From Pseudodesulfovibrio sediminis (GTDB lineage Bacteria > Desulfobacterota > Desulfovibrionia > Desulfovibrionales > Desulfovibrionaceae): a DNA stretch of 64,000 nt. The notes under the pieces were generated by a model. It made no database searches and had not been told where the DNA came from. It was given only the letters and a program-made list of their open reading frames with translations. Within the stretch, counting starts at the first letter, position 1; each line of letters opens with the position of its first letter. Of this stretch, positions 55,518 to 64,000 are shown in pieces. The stretch spans positions 2,241,001 through 2,305,000 of the forward strand of contig NZ_AP024485.1 in assembly GCF_020886695.1 (NCBI RefSeq), in the 5' to 3' direction. A program made the position numbers and the translations under genes.

Positions 55518-56462
55518 GTGGCGGATCATGCACCCATAACCAGCCTGAAAGGCCTTGTCCGGGCCGCTCTGGAGATCAATGTGGGCGGCTCCATGCCCAA
55601 GGTCGCCATTGCCCGCTCTGCCGAAGGGTTCGTGCTTCGTGCAGGGGTGGAAGCCTTTGAACGCGGCGTGGCCGAACCCATTCTCATTGGCGATATCGAG
55701 GAGACCCGACGGATCGCCGAGGCTCGGGGGTTGGATATCTCCCCTTTCCGCACTATCCACATCGCCGAAGATGAACAGGCGGTGTACGAGGCGGTGCGCC
55801 TTTTCCGGGAGGGAGAGGCCCAACTCATCATGAAAGGGCTGGTCCCTACGGTCACGCTGCTCAAGGCAGTGCTGAACAAGGAGACCGGCGTCCCGCACCC
55901 CTCACGCATCCTTTCCCATGTCTCAGCTTTCGAATCCCCGCTGGACGGACGACTGATGCTCATGACCGACCCCGGGGTGAACATCAACCCCAGCCTGCAA
56001 CGCAAGGTGGATATACTCAAAAACGCGCTAATCGTGGCCCGGATGCTCGGCATGCGCGCGCCCAGAGCCGCGGTGCTGGCCGCCACCGAAAAGATCAACT
56101 ATCCGGCCATGCCCGCCACCCTGGACGGCGACATCCTGACCAAGATGGCCCGACAGGGCGAATTCGGCGATGCCCTGGTCCTTGGACCGCTCTCGCTGGA
56201 TCTGGCCGTGTCCAGGGAGGCCGCGGCCACCAAGCATTTCGATCATCCCGTGGCAGGCAATGCAGACATCCTGCTGACCCCCAATATCGAGGCGGGCAAC
56301 ATTCTCTACAAATCACTGACCACACTGTCCCGCTGCACCATGGCAGCAGTTGTCGTCGGCAGCAGGGTGCCTGTCGTCGTTCCTTCTCGCGGGGACTCCG
56401 ATGCGAGTAAGTTTCACTCCATTGCCCTTGCGTCTGTTCTGGCCCACAGGAGCGATTCATGA
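55518..56462 (+). CDS. ptb: phosphate butyryltransferase
   Basis: A 314-residue phosphate acyltransferase of the Ptb type. GDIEETRRIAEARGLDISPF, KGLVPTVTLLKAVL, TDPGVNINPSLQRKVDIL and NIEAGNILYKSL are in the family's order. It converts butyryl-CoA (or a branched-chain acyl-CoA) and phosphate to the acyl-phosphate. The GTG start and the overlap of its stop with the buk start place it in one operon with the ACT and kinase genes. Confidence 0.9.
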   Translation: MADHAPITSLKGLVRAALEINVGGSMPKVAIARSAEGFVLRAGVEAFERGVAEPILIGDIEETRRIAEARGLDISPFRTIHIAEDEQAVYEAVRLFREGEAQLIMKGLVPTVTLLKAVLNKETGVPHPSRILSHVSAFESPLDGRLMLMTDPGVNINPSLQRKVDILKNALIVARMLGMRAPRAAVLAATEKINYPAMPATLDGDILTKMARQGEFGDALVLGPLSLDLAVSREAAATKHFDHPVAGNADILLTPNIEAGNILYKSLTTLSRCTMAAVVVGSRVPVVVPSRGDSDASKFHSIALASVLAHRSDS

Positions 56463-57535
56463 TTTTCGTCATCAACCCCGGTTCCACATCCACCAAGCTG
56501 ACCGTGATGGAAAAAGGCAAACTGCATGCGGCAGAGGAAATCCAACATGCCAAGAGTGAAGTCGCCCAATTCGAGCGCGTGGCAGACCAATTCGATTTTC
56601 GCATGCAGGCCATTGGTGCCTTCATTGAAAAAGCAAGCATTGACGCGGGTCGGTTAACTGCCGTGGCAGGACGTGGCGGTCTGCTCCACCCGCTTGAGGG
56701 CGGTGTTTACGAAGTGTCCGACGATATGATCGCGGATCTGCAACAGGCCAGATATGGCGAGCATCCCTGCAACTTGGGAGCCATACTGGCCCGAAAACTG
56801 GGGTTGACCTGGAACATCCCCGCCTATGTGGTCGACCCGGCGGTCACGGATGAAATGATGGAGAAGGCGCGGTTGACCGGCCTGCCGGAGATAGAACGAC
56901 GCAGCCTGTTCCACGCCTTGAATCAGCGCGGAGTCGCTCATATCATTGCCGACAAGCTGGATATCGCCTACGAATCCTCGAATTTCATCGTCTGTCATCT
57001 GGGGGGCGGCATTTCCATCGGCGCACACCGCAAGGGGCGCGTGGTCGACGTGGTCAACGGCCTGGACGGTGAAGGGCCGTTCACACCGGAACGGTCCGGC
57101 GGACTGCCCATCCTGTCTGTCCTGAACAGGCTGGCACGGCATGAAGGGAGTCTTGACGACATCCGCGAAGGCGTGCTCCGGCAGGGAGGCCTGTTCGCCC
57201 ACATGGGGACCAATGATCCCCGCCAGATTGTGGCACGCATGGAAGCGGGCGATGCACAGGCCCGGCTGGTCTTCGAGGCCATGGCGTACAATATCGCCAA
57301 GAACATTTCCGCGCTGGCTCCCGCACTGGTCGAGGAAGACGGGTTGTCCATCGACGCGATCATCCTGACAGGAGGGCTGGCACGGAGTGTACCGCTCGTC
57401 ACGGCGGTGTCCCACGACGTGGCCCACCTCGGAAGGGTGGAGGTCGTCCCGGGAGAGGTGGAAATGGCTTCACTGGCAGCCGGAGTGGAGCGTGTGCTGA
57501 GCGGAGAGGCCTCTGCACGCCAATACTATGCGTGA
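56459..57535 (+). CDS. buk: butyrate kinase
   Basis: A 358-residue acetokinase-family enzyme: FVINPGSTSTKLTV, GRGGLLHPLEGGVYEV, HLGGGISIGAH and LTGGLARS mark the butyrate kinase branch. It transfers phosphate from the acyl-phosphate to ADP and makes ATP, with ptb upstream. Its ATG overlaps the ptb stop. With an IlvN-like gene in front, the pair may act on branched-chain acids such as isobutyrate rather than butyrate (inference). Confidence 0.92.
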   Translation: MIFVINPGSTSTKLTVMEKGKLHAAEEIQHAKSEVAQFERVADQFDFRMQAIGAFIEKASIDAGRLTAVAGRGGLLHPLEGGVYEVSDDMIADLQQARYGEHPCNLGAILARKLGLTWNIPAYVVDPAVTDEMMEKARLTGLPEIERRSLFHALNQRGVAHIIADKLDIAYESSNFIVCHLGGGISIGAHRKGRVVDVVNGLDGEGPFTPERSGGLPILSVLNRLARHEGSLDDIREGVLRQGGLFAHMGTNDPRQIVARMEAGDAQARLVFEAMAYNIAKNISALAPALVEEDGLSIDAIILTGGLARSVPLVTAVSHDVAHLGRVEVVPGEVEMASLAAGVERVLSGEASARQYYA

Positions 57536-57658
57536 CTGGACATAAAGCTAATTTTATTATTTATTGTTATTAACCGCAAAATAGCTAACAATATATGTCA
57601 GCAGGTGCATCTTCTAGCCTGCAGAAAGCGACTCGGAATTCTAGAAGGATTGAATTGA

Positions 57659-58537
57659 ATGGGATCTCTTTTTTCCAAATCCACTTCTTTACGAAAAAGC
57701 ATCAGAATCACGGACGACGAGTTCGTGAAGCTGCGTGACTTCATATATGAAAAGAGCGGTATATTCGTTGACGTCAAACGGAAATATCTCTTTGAAAACA
57801 GGTTTTCCAGACGACTGGGCGAGTTGGGACTGACCGGATTCTCCGACTATATCAAGTACCTCAACTACGATGTCAAAAAGGATGAGGAACTCAAACACCT
57901 CTTCGAGCTGGTGACCACCAATGAAACCAGCCTCTGCCGCGACATGCGGCAACTCACGGCATTCAAGGACCATGTGCTCAAGGAAAAAATCGAGGAACAG
58001 CGCAAGGCCGGCAAGCTGGAACTGAACATCTGGTCGGCTGGCTGCTCATCGGGCGAGGAACCCTATACCCTGGCCATCCTGCTGCTTGAGTCCCTCCGCC
58101 TCGAAATCGCCAAATGGCGCATCAACATCACCGCGGTCGATCTGTCGGCAGACATGATCCGCCGGGCAACCAAGGGGGTGTACGGCGAGTACGCATTCAA
58201 GACCACCCCCGACGAAATCAAAGACAAATATTTCACCGAAGTGCCCGGTGGCTGGAAGATCAAGCCCGCCGTGCAGAAGCTGGTCCGCTTCAAGCAGATG
58301 AACCTGAACGACTCGGGAAGTCTGAAGACCGTCCCACGCTCGCATATCGTCTTTTGTCGGAACGTCATCATCTACTTTGACGACGCCATGAAAAAGAAGG
58401 TCATTGGCGCATATTACGACAACCTGCTGCCCGGAGGATACCTCATGGTCGGTCATTCGGAGTCTTTGCATAAAATTTCCCAGAGCTTCAAGCCGGTCTA
58501 CCATCCGGGGGCCATCGCATACAGAAAGGAAGAATAG
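57659..58537 (+). CDS. cheR: CheR-family protein glutamate methyltransferase
   Basis: A 292-residue CheR. The N-terminal domain (about 15-90) and the SAM-binding domain (about 100-290) with WSAGCSSGEEPYTLAILL, VDLSADMIRRATKG and VFCRNVIIYFDDAMKKKVI are typical. It methylates chemoreceptor glutamates. No cheB, cheA or receptor gene is nearby. It is followed by an HDOD gene after 31 bp; the two are probably one unit. Confidence 0.93.
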   Translation: MGSLFSKSTSLRKSIRITDDEFVKLRDFIYEKSGIFVDVKRKYLFENRFSRRLGELGLTGFSDYIKYLNYDVKKDEELKHLFELVTTNETSLCRDMRQLTAFKDHVLKEKIEEQRKAGKLELNIWSAGCSSGEEPYTLAILLLESLRLEIAKWRINITAVDLSADMIRRATKGVYGEYAFKTTPDEIKDKYFTEVPGGWKIKPAVQKLVRFKQMNLNDSGSLKTVPRSHIVFCRNVIIYFDDAMKKKVIGAYYDNLLPGGYLMVGHSESLHKISQSFKPVYHPGAIAYRKEE

Positions 58538-58568
58538 TGGGTGGCTCCCACTATTGGAGGAAGATGCC

Positions 58569-59789
58569 ATGGGCATGGTACATTTTGACGATTTGAAGGC
58601 AGGGATGATCCTGGCCTCAGACCTGAAAGCCTCGGACGGAAGGCTGCTCTTTACTGCGGGCACCGAGTTGCAGGACCGACATCTGACACTCCTTGAACGC
58701 GTTGGTATCAAGCAGGCCGATGTGGAAGCCGAGCAGTTGGAGCTGGATGAAAAGACCCTGCAGGAAATCGAAGATTATGTCCGGGACTTCTACCTCTATG
58801 TCAACCCGGATTTCGAGCCAGCCATCAAGATGTTCAGGATATCCTTGGAACTGACGGCAAAACGGGTGGCTGGCGGCTGGGAGCTTCCCGACATCAACCA
58901 GCGCCGTGCAACCAATGTCGAACATATGGAGGACCTCTTCTCCACGGGCATGGGCACCCCCGAGACCATCGTCAAACATGAAACCGAACTGACCAGTTTC
59001 CCGGATATCTTTTTCCGCATCAAGGAAGTGCTGGAGGATGACAGCGCCTCCGCCGACACCATCGCCCAGGTGGTCAGCACCGACATGAGCCTGTCCGCAA
59101 AGCTCCTCAAGCTCGTGAACTCGCCCCTGTACGGCTTCACGCAAACCATTGATTCCATCAGCCGCTCCGTTGCGCTGGTGGGCGCAAAGGAACTTTCCAC
59201 GCTGGCACTCGGCATCTCTGCCATCAATTATTTCAAGGACATTCCGTCCGAACTGGTCGACATGAAGACCTTCTGGCGTCACTCCATCACCTGCGGCATC
59301 TTTGCCAAGATACTCGCCGGCACACAGACCGGGCTATCTCCCGAACGTTTTTTCATCGCCGGGCTGCTGCACGATGTGGGACGGCTGATCATGTTCAAAA
59401 AGCTGCCCTACGCCTCCACCGAGGCCATGCTCTTTGCCCGCGAGAATTCCATACCGCTGGTTGAAGCCGAACACTCCATCATGGGATTCAACCACACGGA
59501 TATCAGCGCCCCGCTGCTCCAATCCTGGAAATTCCCGGAAGGGCTGTCCTGCATGATCAATTACCACCACATGCCCATGGAATATCCCAACCCGCTGGAA
59601 CCCGCGATCATCCATATCGCCGACAACCTGACCAATGCCGTGGATATCGCCATGGGCGGCATGTACGTCGTGCCCGGTGTGGACGAAGAGGCCTGGAGTC
59701 TGCTCGGCATCAAGGCCGACACGACCCTTGGCGAGGCTGTTGAAGAATACCACAAGCAGGTCGACGTCATCATGGAAGCGTTCTTCTAG
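58569..59789 (+). CDS. HDOD domain protein
   Basis: A 406-residue protein. N-terminal residues 1-60 form a small module with GMILASDLKASDGRLLF, often seen before HD/HDOD domains. The HDOD domain (about 145-345) has LSAKLLKLVNSPLYGF and FIAGLLHDVGRLIMF, and a late HHMPMEYPN. HDOD proteins often link motility, c-di-GMP and chemotaxis. The start is the ATG after GGAGG; a longer open frame from 58404 overlaps cheR and is not used. Confidence 0.88.
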   Translation: MGMVHFDDLKAGMILASDLKASDGRLLFTAGTELQDRHLTLLERVGIKQADVEAEQLELDEKTLQEIEDYVRDFYLYVNPDFEPAIKMFRISLELTAKRVAGGWELPDINQRRATNVEHMEDLFSTGMGTPETIVKHETELTSFPDIFFRIKEVLEDDSASADTIAQVVSTDMSLSAKLLKLVNSPLYGFTQTIDSISRSVALVGAKELSTLALGISAINYFKDIPSELVDMKTFWRHSITCGIFAKILAGTQTGLSPERFFIAGLLHDVGRLIMFKKLPYASTEAMLFARENSIPLVEAEHSIMGFNHTDISAPLLQSWKFPEGLSCMINYHHMPMEYPNPLEPAIIHIADNLTNAVDIAMGGMYVVPGVDEEAWSLLGIKADTTLGEAVEEYHKQVDVIMEAFF

Positions 59790-59858
59790 CCCCATGGCGA
59801 AGGCCATTCAATGGCCACAGCTCACGACTTTCCCTCATCGCTCCGAAGCAAAAAAAAA

Positions 59859-59893
59859 ACGCACCATGTATCACCACGGTGCGTCTTTCTTTG
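59859..59893 (+). terminator. rho-independent terminator after the HDOD gene
   Basis: ACGCACC pairs with GGTGCGT around a 12-base loop, with an A-run before it and CTTTCTTTG after it. It could act in both directions. Confidence 0.7.
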
Positions 59894-59962
59894 TCCTCAA
59901 CCCAAAACGACCCTTTCCGCACAGTAGTGTGAAATGTTTGGGATAAGCGCTGACTAGGAGAG

Positions 59963-60018
59963 CTGGGGGGAAAAAGTGATTGCCTTTGGAAAACCGTTTC
60001 CTCTCCCTTCCCCCCAGC
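59963..60018. repeat. 56-bp hairpin element, copy 3 (degenerate left arm)
   Basis: The outer arms CTGGGGGGAA and TTCCCCCCAG match perfectly, and the right arm keeps the CTCTCCCTT core of the other copies, while the left arm has drifted. The length is 56 bp, as at 12296 and 35211. It lies between the HDOD and PII genes. Confidence 0.65.
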
Positions 60019-60037
60019 ACGCAGGAGGCAGCCCCGA

Positions 60038-60376
60038 CTATACGGCGTCCGAGCCGGATTCTCCTGTTCGTATTCTGACCACGTCATCAATGGGCGAGAT
60101 GAAGATCTTGCCATCACCGACCTCTCCGGTCCGTGCAGCGTTCGAGATGGCCTGCACCACATCGGCAACAAGTTCGTCATCAATGACGATATCGATTTTG
60201 ATTTTGGGAACGAAATCAACCTGATATTCCGCACCGCGATAGACTTCCTTGTGTCCACCCTGCCGGCCGAACCCTTTGACCTCGGCCACGGTCATTCCCT
60301 TGATACCCAGAGACGTGAGTCCCTCCTTGATATCATCCAGCTTGTAGTTGCGTGTGATAACTTCAATTTTTTTCAT
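60038..60376 (-). CDS. glnK: nitrogen regulatory protein PII (GlnK/GlnB)
   Basis: A 112-residue PII protein. Tyr51 ([14 protein letters not shown]) is the uridylylation site, and [18 protein letters not shown] and the FGRQGGH T-loop base are intact. It senses 2-oxoglutarate and ATP/ADP and blocks AmtB when nitrogen is ample. It lies 15 bp after amtB on the same strand, the usual amtB-glnK arrangement. Confidence 0.95.
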   Translation of the reverse strand: MKKIEVITRNYKLDDIKEGLTSLGIKGMTVAEVKGFGRQGGHKEVYRGAEYQVDFVPKIKIDIVIDDELVADVVQAISNAARTGEVGDGKIFISPIDDVVRIRTGESGSDAV

Positions 60377-60391
60377 ATATTCTCCAATTGA

Positions 60392-61612
60392 TTAAGCCTG
60401 ATACGCACTCTCGGAGTGTTCCGAAGTGTCCATGCCGATTTCCTCGGCATTGTCTTCCATGCGCAAGGGGGAAACCGCGTTGACTCCCTTGATGATAATC
60501 CAGGAAATCACCAGTGTATAGACTCCAATGATACCGATACCGATAAACTGCGTGACCAGGAAGCCGGGATTGCCGAAGAAGAGACCGTCGGCTCCGCCGG
60601 GGTTGATGGCCGTAGACGCGAACAGCCCGAGCGCGATGGTGCCGACCAGACCGCCGACTCCATGGATGCCGACCACATCGAGTGAGTCGTCATACCCAAA
60701 ACGGTTTTTTGCCATGACCGCGAGATAGCAGATAAGCCCGCCCAGCAGACCGATGGCCACAGCTGAGTTGGGACCGACGAATCCGGCGGCAGGGGTGATT
60801 GTGGCCAGACCGGCGATGGCACCTGAAGCCGCCCCCAGGGTGGTGGGCTTGCCTGCGTGGTACCATTCGACCACGGTCCATGTGAGCATCCCGGTCATGC
60901 CGGCGATATGGGTTGCTACGAATGCGGTGGCCGCGATTTCATCGGCTGCCAAGGCGCTGCCGCCGTTAAACCCGAACCAGCCGAACCAGAGCAGGCCGGT
61001 CCCGATGAGTGTCATGGGGAGGTTGTGAGGAATGAATTGGCGTTTGCGAAACCCCTTGCGAGGGCCGATAGCGATACAGGCCACCAAGGCGGCCACACCG
61101 CAGGTCAGGTGGACAACCAGCCCGCCTGCAAAATCGAGCACGCCCATGTCGCCCAGGAACCCGCCGCCCCAGACCCAGTGGCAGACAGGGTTGTAGACGA
61201 AAACGGCCCACAGGACGCTGAAGGCGCAAAACGGAGCGAACCGCACACGCTCTGCAAACGCGCCGGTGATCAACGCCGGGGTGATGACCGCGAACATGCA
61301 CTGATAGATCATGAACACGATATGCGGGATGGTGGTGGCATATGTGTCGCTTGGCGCGGCTGTGACGCCACTGAGGGCGAAATGCGACATATCTCCGATG
61401 ACGCCGGCCACGTCAGGACCGAAGCTCATGGAATAGCCTATGTAAATCCACTCGAGGCTGACGAGCGAAATCATGATAATGGACTGCATGATGGTACCGA
61501 GCACGTTCTTGCTACGTACCATGCCCCCGTAAAACAGGGCCAGCCCCGGTGTCATGAGCAGTACCAGGGCCGCACAAACAAGAATGAAGGCGGTGTCGCC
61601 GCTCTGAATCAT
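60392..61612 (-). CDS. amtB: ammonium transporter AmtB
   Basis: A 406-residue Amt/MEP/Rh protein with about 11 helices. MTPGLALFYGGMVRSKNVLG, FVYNPVCHWVWGGGFLG, DFAGGLVVHLTCGVAALV and the GIHGVGGLVGTIALG segment carry the pore histidines. It conducts ammonium across the inner membrane. ATG at 61612 follows GAGGG; the longer frame to 61642 is not needed. A sigma-54 promoter lies upstream, so it should be induced by nitrogen limitation. Confidence 0.95.
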   Translation of the reverse strand: MIQSGDTAFILVCAALVLLMTPGLALFYGGMVRSKNVLGTIMQSIIMISLVSLEWIYIGYSMSFGPDVAGVIGDMSHFALSGVTAAPSDTYATTIPHIVFMIYQCMFAVITPALITGAFAERVRFAPFCAFSVLWAVFVYNPVCHWVWGGGFLGDMGVLDFAGGLVVHLTCGVAALVACIAIGPRKGFRKRQFIPHNLPMTLIGTGLLWFGWFGFNGGSALAADEIAATAFVATHIAGMTGMLTWTVVEWYHAGKPTTLGAASGAIAGLATITPAAGFVGPNSAVAIGLLGGLICYLAVMAKNRFGYDDSLDVVGIHGVGGLVGTIALGLFASTAINPGGADGLFFGNPGFLVTQFIGIGIIGVYTLVISWIIIKGVNAVSPLRMEDNAEEIGMDTSEHSESAYQA

Positions 61613-61763
61613 TCGAACCCTCCTATGGTTATGAACGGTCAATCACAAGCTTGCACGCAAAGACAACCGCCCCGTGCGGTTCATCCTTGTAATGTCTTCA
61701 AGTTCCCGGCCCAAAGGCAAATCACAATTTTGGTATAAATTGACCAGATAAAGTGCGGTATTA

Positions 61764-61780
61764 AAGCAATAACGGTGCCA
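61764..61780 (-). promoter_or_regulatory. sigma-54 promoter of amtB-glnK
   Basis: On the minus strand TGGCAC-CGTTA-TTGCTT gives a perfect -24/-12 pair with the right 5-base gap. Transcription should start near 61752, 140 bp before amtB. Confidence 0.8.
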
Positions 61781-61844
61781 AGAGGTAAACCCACGTATTA
61801 CTTGATGAGAGAGGGCGGTGTTCTGTGTTTGAAACACACATTGC

Positions 61845-61887
61845 ACAATATTGTCTTAATATCAGCGAGCAAGCATAACAATATTGT
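61845..61887. promoter_or_regulatory. two ACAATATTGT palindromes upstream of amtB
   Basis: Identical 10-bp palindromes at 61845-61854 and 61878-61887, 33 bp apart (three helical turns), about 70-110 bp upstream of the sigma-54 promoter. This is the place for binding sites of an NtrC-type enhancer-binding protein, though the sequence is not the classical NtrC box. The rest of 61613-62006 holds no gene. Confidence 0.5.
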
Positions 61888-62006
61888 TACAGATCACAAA
61901 CACCGCAAAAAAAGCAGCACCCGGACCATGTGAACAGCAAAGGGTTCACGAAATGCGTACTCCATCCCGGTTCAAAACCACACATGAACCAGCATGCGGG
62001 GTAATA

Positions 62007-62213
62007 TCAAATGCAGTGGAGCGTGACAGCCGGGTGGTCATCTACCTGATCCCCCTGAGCGCCATGGCACGCCTTACCCGCGTAAGAGAAAGCGGCATGG
62101 GCCTGGGCGATCATATCGGCATTGGGGGAGGATCGAACGAAAATGACCCTGACCAGGGTGAGCCCTGCCAGAAGTAGCACGAGCAGTACGCTGACAATGA
62201 TTGTGGGTACCAT
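62007..62213 (-). CDS. small single-pass membrane protein
   Basis: A 68-residue protein with one membrane helix (about 4-26, IIVSVLLVLLLAGLTLVRVIF) and a hydrophilic tail with a CHGAQGD segment. ATG at 62213 follows AAGGAG at 7 bases, which supports translation. The family is unknown. It lies between amtB and the TPM genes and may be co-transcribed with the latter (84-bp gap). Confidence 0.5.
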   Translation of the reverse strand: MVPTIIVSVLLVLLLAGLTLVRVIFVRSSPNADMIAQAHAAFSYAGKACHGAQGDQVDDHPAVTLHCI

Positions 62214-62296
62214 GGGGGATCTCCTTGAGCATAGGAGACCACACCCACGTTACGGAAGTATGGAGAAAGGGTTACCCTTGCGTGAAATCAGGGATG

Positions 62297-62932
62297 TTAT
62301 TCCCCGTTGATAATCAGGTTGGGCAACTCATCGGTGTCATCATGCTTGATCGGAAAATGCTCAACCACCAGCTCGGCGCACCGGGTTACCCCCTGGCAGA
62401 TGGCATCAGCCGGTTTTCCCGCCTTGATGCCTGCCGTGACCATGGCAACGACCTCTTCCCACACCTTGGGGTCGACCTTGTCGTTGATGCCCTTGTCGGC
62501 CAGCACCTGTACGCTGCGCTCATAAACCGAGATATAGATAAGGATACCGGTCAAGTCCCGGGTGTGATGCAGGCCGTGTTGATAAAAGGCCGTGAACGCG
62601 GCCTCTTCCACCTCTTCGCGCATCTCATGCTTGGAGATGAACGGCCGTTTCAGCACCGGGATCGCCTCAAACAGATAGGAGAAGAGGAAGTAACAGCCAA
62701 GGAACAGGGGGATGAACACCCACATGTCCTCACGTTCCAGCAGCATGCTGCCGCCAATGGCAGTGACCAGGCCGAAGAGCATACCGCCCACCATGCTGGC
62801 GCGGGGGTATTCGTAACTCGAGGATGCGATCATGGGCACGATCTCGCCGGAGGTCCGGCTTTCCGCCTCCTGAACACATGCGACGATGGCGTCCTGTTCT
62901 TCCTGAGTGAGAAAAGTCTGTGCAGTTTTCAT
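62297..62932 (-). CDS. TPM-domain membrane protein
   Basis: A 211-residue protein. A TPM-like start (FLTQEEQDAIVACVQEAESRTSGEIVP) is followed by two membrane helices (about 48-95) and a soluble part with HHTRDLTGILIYISVYERS and VLADKGINDKV, which is the rest of the TPM domain. It thus seems to have helices inserted in the TPM domain. It lies 11 bp after the YgcG-like gene in a LemA-TPM-TPM cluster. Function unknown; family members are membrane-linked. Confidence 0.85.
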   Translation of the reverse strand: MKTAQTFLTQEEQDAIVACVQEAESRTSGEIVPMIASSSYEYPRASMVGGMLFGLVTAIGGSMLLEREDMWVFIPLFLGCYFLFSYLFEAIPVLKRPFISKHEMREEVEEAAFTAFYQHGLHHTRDLTGILIYISVYERSVQVLADKGINDKVDPKVWEEVVAMVTAGIKAGKPADAICQGVTRCAELVVEHFPIKHDDTDELPNLIINGE

Positions 62933-62943
62933 TCTATCCTTCC

Positions 62944-63735
62944 TTACCAGCCGCCGCTTGCGCCGCCACCACCGAATCCACCACCGCCGAATCCGCCAAA
63001 ACCACCGCCGCCGAACCCACTGCCCCCTCCACCGCCACGGCCACCGCCGAGCATGGACAGGAAAAACAAGGTTGAGGCCGTTGATCCGACAGATGAACGA
63101 CGGGTGCCGTCCTCTATCGTGCCGCCGGATGTCAATGGACGCCGCTTTCTGCCGAATTTCTCGGTAAGGAAGATGACGCTGAACATGATCATGATGATTA
63201 CGGGGAGGAACGATGTCCCTCTGCTGCGCTTCTTCTTTTGCAGGGCCTGAAATTCGCCTCTGACCGCTGCGGTTATGGCGGTTACGCCGTCCACAAACCC
63301 TCTGTCAAAATGCCCCGCCTTGAACTGGGGAGTAATGACGTCGTCAATGATCTGGCCGGACAACACGTCGGTGAGCACGCCTTCAAGGCCATAGCCGACT
63401 TCGATGCGGATTTTACGGTCCTCCTTGCTGACCAGAAGGAGCACGCCATTATCCGAGCCTTTCATGCCCGGCTTCCAGGCCTCGGCCACGCGCATGGAGA
63501 ACTCCTCCAGCGAGTCACCTTCAAGGGAAGGAATCGTCAGGATGGCCACCTGGGTGGAGTCGGTCTTTTCAAGCTCGATGAGCGCGATGTCCAACTCGTT
63601 TTCCGTGGTGGAAGCCATCATGTTGGCCATGTCGTTGACCCGCCCCGTATAGGGCGGTACGTCCAGAGCCATGGCAGCGGTAGCCATGGCCAGAACGAGT
63701 ATGAAGCCGAGTACGGCTATACGGTGAATTCGCAT
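62944..63735 (-). CDS. YgcG-like TPM-domain protein with Gly-rich C-terminus
   Basis: A 263-residue protein with a signal peptide ending AMAL, a TPM domain (about 28-165, VNDMANMMASTTENELDIAL, then DNGVLLLVSKEDRKIRIEVGYGLEG in parts), one membrane helix (about 180-195), and a Gly/Phe-rich tail of GGGG and GFGG repeats. This is the standard YgcG layout. The tail repeats are also visible as a low-complexity stretch at 62950-63050. It follows lemA by 12 bp. Confidence 0.9.
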   Translation of the reverse strand: MRIHRIAVLGFILVLAMATAAMALDVPPYTGRVNDMANMMASTTENELDIALIELEKTDSTQVAILTIPSLEGDSLEEFSMRVAEAWKPGMKGSDNGVLLLVSKEDRKIRIEVGYGLEGVLTDVLSGQIIDDVITPQFKAGHFDRGFVDGVTAITAAVRGEFQALQKKKRSRGTSFLPVIIMIMFSVIFLTEKFGRKRRPLTSGGTIEDGTRRSSVGSTASTLFFLSMLGGGRGGGGGSGFGGGGFGGFGGGGFGGGGASGGW

Positions 63736-63747
63736 GGTATTCCCGGA

Positions 63748-64000
63748 TTAGGATTCTTTGCCGAAGTTGACCTTGGGCGCGGCCTTGGCACCAGGATCAG
63801 CCTGGAAGAACTCCTTGCGTTCCAGATGGAGCAACATGGAGTTCGTCAGGGAATTCGGGAAGCTTCTGATGGCAAAATTGAATTTCTTGACCGCGTCATT
63901 GTACCGCTGGCGAGCAACGGTAATACGATTCTCCGTGCCCTCAAGCTGGTGCTGCAGGCCCAGAAAGTTCTGGTTGGCCTTGAGGTCGGGGTACCGCTCC
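63748..64000 (-). CDS. LemA family protein (N-terminal part outside window)
   Basis: The last 83 residues of a LemA protein: [39 protein letters not shown] and [11 protein letters not shown] are family hallmarks. LemA proteins are coiled-coil membrane proteins often encoded with YgcG-like TPM proteins, as here. The gene runs off the right edge. Confidence 0.93.
   Translation of the reverse strand, partial: ERYPDLKANQNFLGLQHQLEGTENRITVARQRYNDAVKKFNFAIRSFPNSLTNSMLLHLERKEFFQADPGAKAAPKVNFGKES

Noticed and set aside
62950..63050. Periodic GGN-rich stretch that looked like a minisatellite
   Set aside because: It encodes the Gly-rich tail of the YgcG-like protein, a usual feature of that family.
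1..64000. CRISPR arrays, tRNA, rRNA, integrases and insertion sequences
   Set aside because: None were recognised. The only regular repeats are the 173-bp tandem array and the 56-bp hairpins, and neither has the repeat-spacer form of CRISPR or the ends and transposase of an insertion sequence.

Overview
The window looks like a chromosomal segment of a sulfate-reducing bacterium of the Desulfovibrionales, probably close to Pseudodesulfovibrio or Desulfovibrio. This is inferred from gene content, not from a marker gene. The signs are a Desulfovibrio-type hybrid cluster protein preceded by HcpR-like boxes, a PII-AmtB pair with a sigma-54 promoter, many hybrid sensor kinases, HDOD and HD-GYP proteins, and intermediate to high GC. 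No rRNA, tRNA or CRISPR array was recognised. Both ends cut a gene.

Layout. 1-8.7 kb: a truncated hybrid kinase, a divergent tolQ-tolR-(TolA/TonB-like) operon whose third protein ends in a hydrolase fold lacking its nucleophile, then a NarL-type kinase and regulator pair. 8.7-17 kb: two Hsp20 genes, a Trm112-like protein, a PHP phosphoesterase, a U32/TrhP-like protein and an RND efflux pump with its lipoprotein adaptor. 17.3-23.8 kb: one long leftward gene train, murJ - tRNA methyltransferase - C_GCAxxG/DUF3795 fusion - four genes that together look like a split Rad50/Mre11 (SbcC/SbcD) machine. 24-29.3 kb: mutM, a 37-residue membrane protein and an arsR gene that share an operator, then envelope and hypothetical genes (PagL-like deacylase, ChaN-PDZ lipoprotein, DUF429). 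29.8-30.9 kb: an orphan phage-type capsid gene and a small partner with no other phage genes. 31-36 kb: an MBL-fold enzyme, a secreted nuclease, an RNA 2'-O-methyltransferase, an MltD-like transglycosylase and a 173-bp tandem repeat.

36-45 kb is a signalling block: an HD-GYP protein, two very large hybrid kinases and a solute-binding protein. 46-51.5 kb holds hcp followed by GAF-HD-GYP, PDE-like HD and EAL-HDOD proteins. 51.6-59.8 kb holds murI, a DASS anion transporter with a universal stress protein, an ACT protein with ptb and buk, and cheR with an HDOD protein. 60-64 kb holds glnK-amtB under sigma-54 control and a lemA-TPM-TPM cluster.

The most unusual items are the split Rad50/Mre11 operon (17337-20599), the orphan capsid pair (29801-30908), the TolA-like pseudo-hydrolase (3546-4994), the ArsR operator shared with a micro-membrane protein, and two families of non-coding repeats: a 56-bp hairpin element found three times and the 173-bp tandem array. 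All functional calls come from reading motifs by eye; no database search was run.
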